Origin: Thermoplasmata archaeon
Lineage (GTDB): Archaea; Thermoplasmatota; Thermoplasmata; B31-G17
Length of the DNA stretch: 8,483 nucleotides
Direction of reading: 5' to 3'
Assembly: GCA_003649915.1 (NCBI GenBank)
Contig: QMTG01000046.1
Coordinates: forward strand, 1-8,483
Shown: positions 6,055-8,483 of the stretch, one piece after another
How positions within the stretch are numbered: position 1 is the first letter of the stretch
Layout: the number at the start of each line of letters is the position of its first letter
Notes under the pieces: generated by a model
Seen by the model: the letters and a program-made list of their open reading frames with translations, nothing else
Databases searched by the model: none
Told to the model about the DNA's origin: nothing
Position numbers and translations under genes: made by a program

Positions 6055-7929
6055 ATGAAAGATAGGCTCAGCAGCGCAGACGTGTACGTTCTTGTCAAAG
6101 AACTCCAGTGTCTTTTGCAATCATATCTGGACAAGGTCCATACAATCGATAATCAATTTGTTTTCTCGTTCAGGAAACGAGGAAAAAAGTTCCATCTTGT
6201 GCTCCTACCTAAGGGCTGGGCTTATTTAGCGGAAGGTTTTCAAGTCCCCGAAACGCCTTCAAAGAGAGCGATGCACTTGCGCAGGCTACTTGAGAATTCT
6301 AGGGTTATCGAGGTTAAACAGCACGGTTTCGAGAGAATAATATGTATGTATATGCATAGATTTGGAAAAAAGTTGGGGATTATGATTGAACTTTTTGGTG
6401 ATGGGAATGTTGTTGTGATTAATGACGAAAATATTATTTTGTGGGCATTAAGGAGCAGGAAATGGAGACATAGGGAGATTAAGCAAGGTCTTAAGTATCA
6501 GTTTCCCCCCGAGAGAGCAAATCCGTGGGAAATCTCGTTCAAGGATTTCTGTATGCTTCTGCGCTCTGGAAGAGGGGATGTTGTGAAGAATCTTGCAACA
6601 AACTTGAACCTTGGAGGGCAATTGGCTGAGGAAGTTTGCCGTAGGGCTGGGATAGAGAAGAGCACTGATGTGCGTAATTTGGATGATAACATGCTTGGAG
6701 CGCTTTTTGTTGCAATGGCTAGCGCTTTTGAAGACCTTAAGAACGCGAAAGGTGCGTATATATGCGTAGATGATGAAAGTGAGTTGTGGCCTATCCCTCC
6801 AACAGTATGTGAAAAGTTTACGGAGTACTCGGAAATTAGTAAGGCTATAGAATTCTACCTGAGCACAACAAGGAAGGATGAGGAGAAAAGCGATGAGGAA
6901 ATGCAGAAGTTAATGCGCGTTTTGGAAAGACAAAAGATTGCGCTTGAGGATGCTAAACAGGATGCTATGAAGTTTGCGGCGATAGGAGATGCAATATACG
7001 AAAACTATGGGATGATTGACAGAATACTTAGAGATGTTATTCCGAAGTTGATGCACGGGGATAAGGATGCTGAGAAAATAGCAAAAAAATACGGGGCTTT
7101 TGTATCCGATGGCAGAGTTTACGCGGAACTTGAGACTGCTGTTGGAAGGGTTATGGTACCGATTGATGGTGATAAGAGCGTGCAGGAAATAGCGGCGGAG
7201 TATTATGAGAGAGCCAAGGCCATGAAGAAAAAGGCTGAGAGGATAGAAAAAGCTATTGAAGGTATGAAGGAGAAAATTAAGAGGCGTACCGAGGAGAGAG
7301 AGGAAAAGAGGGCGAGGAAAGTAAGGAAGACATTCTGGTTTGAAAAGTATAAATGGTTTATCTCGAGTGAAGGAAACCTTGTGATATGCGGCAGAGATGC
7401 AAAGACTAATGAGAGAATTGTTAAGAGGCATATGGGCGAGGATGATATATACATGCACGCCGACATCCACGGTGCGCCCAGCGTTGTAATAAGGGGAAAA
7501 TGCTCGGAGAAAACCTTGAAAGAGGCTGCAATATTTGCGGCTGCCCACTCAAAGGCTTGGAGTGCAGGCTTCGGCTCTGCGGATGTGTTCTGGGTCAGAG
7601 CCGAGCAGGTGAGTAAGAAGCCACCGAGTGGAGAGTACCTTCCACGGGGCTCGTTCATGATTTATGGGAAGAAAAATTACATAAGAAAAGTACCACTTCT
7701 CCTAGCCATAGGTGTTGTTGAGTATGATGGTGTTCACCTTGCCATGTGCGCCCCTGAGAGTGCGGTATCGCACAGAACAAACAAATACGTTGTAATATGC
7801 CCTGGAAAGGCTGACAAAAATACTGTTGCCAAGAGAATTGCCGAATTTTTAGGGGTGGATACTGGGGAAATAGTGCGCATTCTGCCACCAAACGGTATAG
7901 AAATAAAAGAGATAAAAGGGGAGCACTAG
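6055..7929 (+). CDS. rqcH: RqcH/NEMF-family ribosome quality control protein
   Basis: This 624-residue protein belongs to the RqcH (bacteria), Rqc2/Tae2 (yeast) and NEMF (human) family. Family members bind tRNA-obstructed 50S subunits after ribosome splitting and, where studied, add C-terminal tails to stalled chains. The NFACT-N domain covers about 1-135 (SSADVYVLVKEL with Asp9; later IELFGDGNVVVI). A helical middle part with GGQLAEEVCRRAGI, a Lys/Glu-rich coiled coil at about 270-425, and the NFACT-R domain from about 428 (WFEKYKWFISSEG) follow, with ADIHGAPS at 469-476 and PPSGEYLPRGSFMIYGKKN at 523-541. The C-terminal ~60 residues are a small alpha/beta tail; the eukaryotic NFACT-C is absent, as usual in archaea. 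The DR pair used in tailing elsewhere appears as Glu93-Arg94. The start is 6 nt after pdxS with only a weak ribosome-binding site, so reinitiation is likely. Confidence 0.95.
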   Translation: MKDRLSSADVYVLVKELQCLLQSYLDKVHTIDNQFVFSFRKRGKKFHLVLLPKGWAYLAEGFQVPETPSKRAMHLRRLLENSRVIEVKQHGFERIICMYMHRFGKKLGIMIELFGDGNVVVINDENIILWALRSRKWRHREIKQGLKYQFPPERANPWEISFKDFCMLLRSGRGDVVKNLATNLNLGGQLAEEVCRRAGIEKSTDVRNLDDNMLGALFVAMASAFEDLKNAKGAYICVDDESELWPIPPTVCEKFTEYSEISKAIEFYLSTTRKDEEKSDEEMQKLMRVLERQKIALEDAKQDAMKFAAIGDAIYENYGMIDRILRDVIPKLMHGDKDAEKIAKKYGAFVSDGRVYAELETAVGRVMVPIDGDKSVQEIAAEYYERAKAMKKKAERIEKAIEGMKEKIKRRTEEREEKRARKVRKTFWFEKYKWFISSEGNLVICGRDAKTNERIVKRHMGEDDIYMHADIHGAPSVVIRGKCSEKTLKEAAIFAAAHSKAWSAGFGSADVFWVRAEQVSKKPPSGEYLPRGSFMIYGKKNYIRKVPLLLAIGVVEYDGVHLAMCAPESAVSHRTNKYVVICPGKADKNTVAKRIAEFLGVDTGEIVRILPPNGIEIKEIKGEH

Positions 7930-7944
7930 GCTGCGCGCAAAAAC

Positions 7945-8151
7945 TCACTCAAAGTGCACCGCGGCCGTTACCTCAGCGTTACCATTCACCACTTCCATTA
8001 ATTTTTCCAGCCTTATTACCAAGTCCACGTACTCATCACCGTTCTTTGTTCTGTATGTTTTGGCACTCTCAAACGCCTCTCTAGCCACGCTTATTTTTAT
8101 AGCCTTTCCGTTCCTGCTCTTCCTCACATATCCCATCAGTTTTGCATCCAT
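7945..8151 (-). CDS. Small conserved-looking protein, 68 residues, function unknown
   Basis: I do not recognise this family with certainty. The protein opens with a basic segment (GYVRKSRNGKAIKISV), then a helix (AREAFESAKTYRTKNGDEY) and VDLVIRLEKLMEVVNGNAEVTAAVHFE. The basic first half and acidic second half could suit a small nucleic-acid or protein-binding fold, but this is only a guess. There is no signal peptide or Cys cluster. The frame is open back to 8355, but GGAGGTG (8158-8164) gives a 6-nt spacer to the ATG at 8151, whereas the ATG at 8157 abuts it. A TATA box at 8226-8237 predicts a leader of about 55 nt that can fold over the ribosome-binding site. The stop lies 15 bp from the convergent rqcH stop. 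Confidence 0.75.
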   Translation of the reverse strand: MDAKLMGYVRKSRNGKAIKISVAREAFESAKTYRTKNGDEYVDLVIRLEKLMEVVNGNAEVTAAVHFE

Positions 8152-8157
8152 TTGCAT

Positions 8158-8204
8158 CACCTCCGTTTTTCTTTTTCGCATCGCCGCGCAACGGAGACGC
8201 GACG
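8158..8204 (-). promoter_or_regulatory. Leader with alternative folds around the ribosome-binding site of the 68-residue gene
   Basis: As mRNA, CGUCUCCGUU (8199-8190) can pair over 10 bp, two of them G-U, with AACGGAGGUG (8167-8158), which contains the whole ribosome-binding site. A competing hairpin pairs CGUCGCG (8204-8198) with CGCGGCG (8188-8182), one G-U pair, and places UCUCCGUU in its loop. That loop could still contact the site as a pseudoknot. The predicted transcription start near 8206 would just include both arms. The arrangement resembles a translational switch or thermosensor. It is read directly from the sequence but untested. Confidence 0.5.
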
Positions 8205-8225
8205 ACGTAGCAGGGCATCCCCTCA

Positions 8226-8237
8226 CAATATATAAAG
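8226..8237 (-). promoter_or_regulatory. TATA box of the 68-residue gene
   Basis: The minus strand reads CTTTATATATTG, a close match to the archaeal TATA consensus. It predicts a start near 8206 and a leader of about 55 nt before the ATG at 8151. Confidence 0.6.
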
Positions 8238-8262
8238 GGAACCTCCAGAGGTGAGTGAAAGT

Positions 8263-8276
8263 GGGTATTAATCCCC
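8263..8276. promoter_or_regulatory. 14-bp near-palindrome, possible operator
   Basis: GGGTATTAATCCCC has the form GGG-N-ATTAAT-N-CCC and is symmetric except at the two N positions. It lies 26 bp upstream of the TATA box of the 68-residue gene, a place suitable for a transcription factor. I cannot name a regulator. Confidence 0.3.
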
Positions 8277-8308
8277 AACGCTTTATGATTTTGAGCACTC
8301 GGCCAATA

Positions 8309-8342
8309 GCCTCCAACCCCCCTGGCTCAGAAGGGGGTAGGC
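8309..8342. other. GC-rich hairpin, possibly the 5' end of a minus-strand RNA
   Basis: GCCT (8309-8312) pairs with AGGC (8339-8342). Inside it ACCCCC (8316-8321) pairs with GGGGGT (8333-8338), and CT with AG, around a GGCTC loop, with bulges CCA and AA. A TATA box at 8366-8376 read on the minus strand predicts a start near 8345, directly before the structure. No tRNA, SRP or RNase P signature is visible, and there is no clear coding frame. The structure is clear; the RNA is a guess. Confidence 0.35.
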
Positions 8343-8365
8343 GTAGGGTGTGCATCCAAAATTAT

Positions 8366-8376
8366 GATATATAAAG
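8366..8376. promoter_or_regulatory. TATA box, usable in either direction
   Basis: GATATATAAAG on the plus strand reads CTTTATATATC on the minus strand. On the minus strand it would start RNA near 8345, at the GC-rich hairpin. On the plus strand it would start near 8396, about at the ATG at 8393, though 22 bp is slightly short for a leaderless start. Confidence 0.45.
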
Positions 8377-8392
8377 AGTAGATTGATTGCCG

Positions 8393-8476
8393 ATGGAAGA
8401 CCTAATAGCGTTTGCACTCATAGTTACAATTAGTCGTCTAGTACCAGAGGTAATGCACAGGTTTACGGATTCCTAA
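8393..8476 (+). CDS. Doubtful 27-codon ORF after a TATA box
   Basis: This short frame begins MEDLIAFALIVTISRLVPEV and ends at TAA. It is hydrophobic in the first half, with a possible short membrane helix. There is no ribosome-binding site. The only support is a TATA box 22 bp upstream, which would suit a leaderless mRNA but is a little close. I do not recognise it. A chance ORF is at least as likely. Confidence 0.2.
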   Translation: MEDLIAFALIVTISRLVPEVMHRFTDS

Positions 8477-8483
8477 ATACCTC

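Noticed and set aside
6910..7548. Minus-strand ORF of 212 codons inside rqcH
   Set aside because: It is fully antisense to a well-supported conserved gene, with no family resemblance or ribosome-binding site.
8152..8355. N-terminal extension of the 68-residue protein from ATG 8355
   Set aside because: The extension crosses the TATA box and leader, has no conserved look, and a well-spaced ribosome-binding site supports 8151.
8240..8360. Possible tRNA or SRP/RNase P RNA
   Set aside because: No GGTTCGA-type T-loop, anticodon arm or other class signature can be found on either strand.

Overview
The window is archaeal. It carries an archaeal-type ribosomal stalk operon (uL1, the P0-like uL10, the P1-like L12), an MJ0406-like nucleoside kinase, PdxS, an archaeal RqcH/NEMF protein and a Mut7-C RNase. 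Several genes are preceded by TATA boxes with a predicted transcription start at or just before the start codon (short-leader or leaderless genes), while genes with longer leaders or inside operons carry GGAGG-type ribosome-binding sites. This pattern suits a euryarchaeon, perhaps a Thermoplasmata relative. That lineage call is an inference from overall resemblance, not a search.

Layout, left to right. Positions 1-533 (minus) hold a truncated gene for a membrane-anchored protein with a CWB2-like segment; it runs off the left edge. A divergent promoter region separates it from a conserved-looking protein of unknown function (616-1464, plus). A four-gene minus-strand operon follows, read from right to left: rpl1 (4008-3367), rpl10 (3356-2346), rpl12 (2317-2000) and a Mut7-C RNase (1971-1510). 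The operon starts from a strong BRE/TATA promoter at about 4076-4093. Its short leader contains a hairpin closely resembling the known L1-binding site of archaeal L1 mRNA, placed directly before the ribosome-binding site. Upstream lies a nucleoside kinase (5074-4172, minus), divergent from pdxS (5140-6048, plus). pdxS is followed after 6 nt by rqcH (6055-7929, plus). A small 68-residue protein (8151-7945, minus) converges on rqcH.

The right end (8158-8483) has no substantial gene but is dense in signals. It contains a leader in which a 10-bp helix can hide the whole ribosome-binding site of the 68-residue gene, two TATA boxes, a 14-bp near-palindrome, a GC-rich hairpin placed where a minus-strand transcript would start, and a doubtful 27-codon ORF.

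Functionally the window is mostly housekeeping: large-subunit stalk proteins, vitamin B6 synthesis, nucleoside salvage and rescue of stalled 50S subunits. I see no mobile element, CRISPR array, tRNA, rRNA or defence cassette. The most interesting content is RNA-level regulation: the L1 leader element (very probably real, of a known class) and the possible ribosome-binding-site switch before the 68-residue gene (possibly undescribed).
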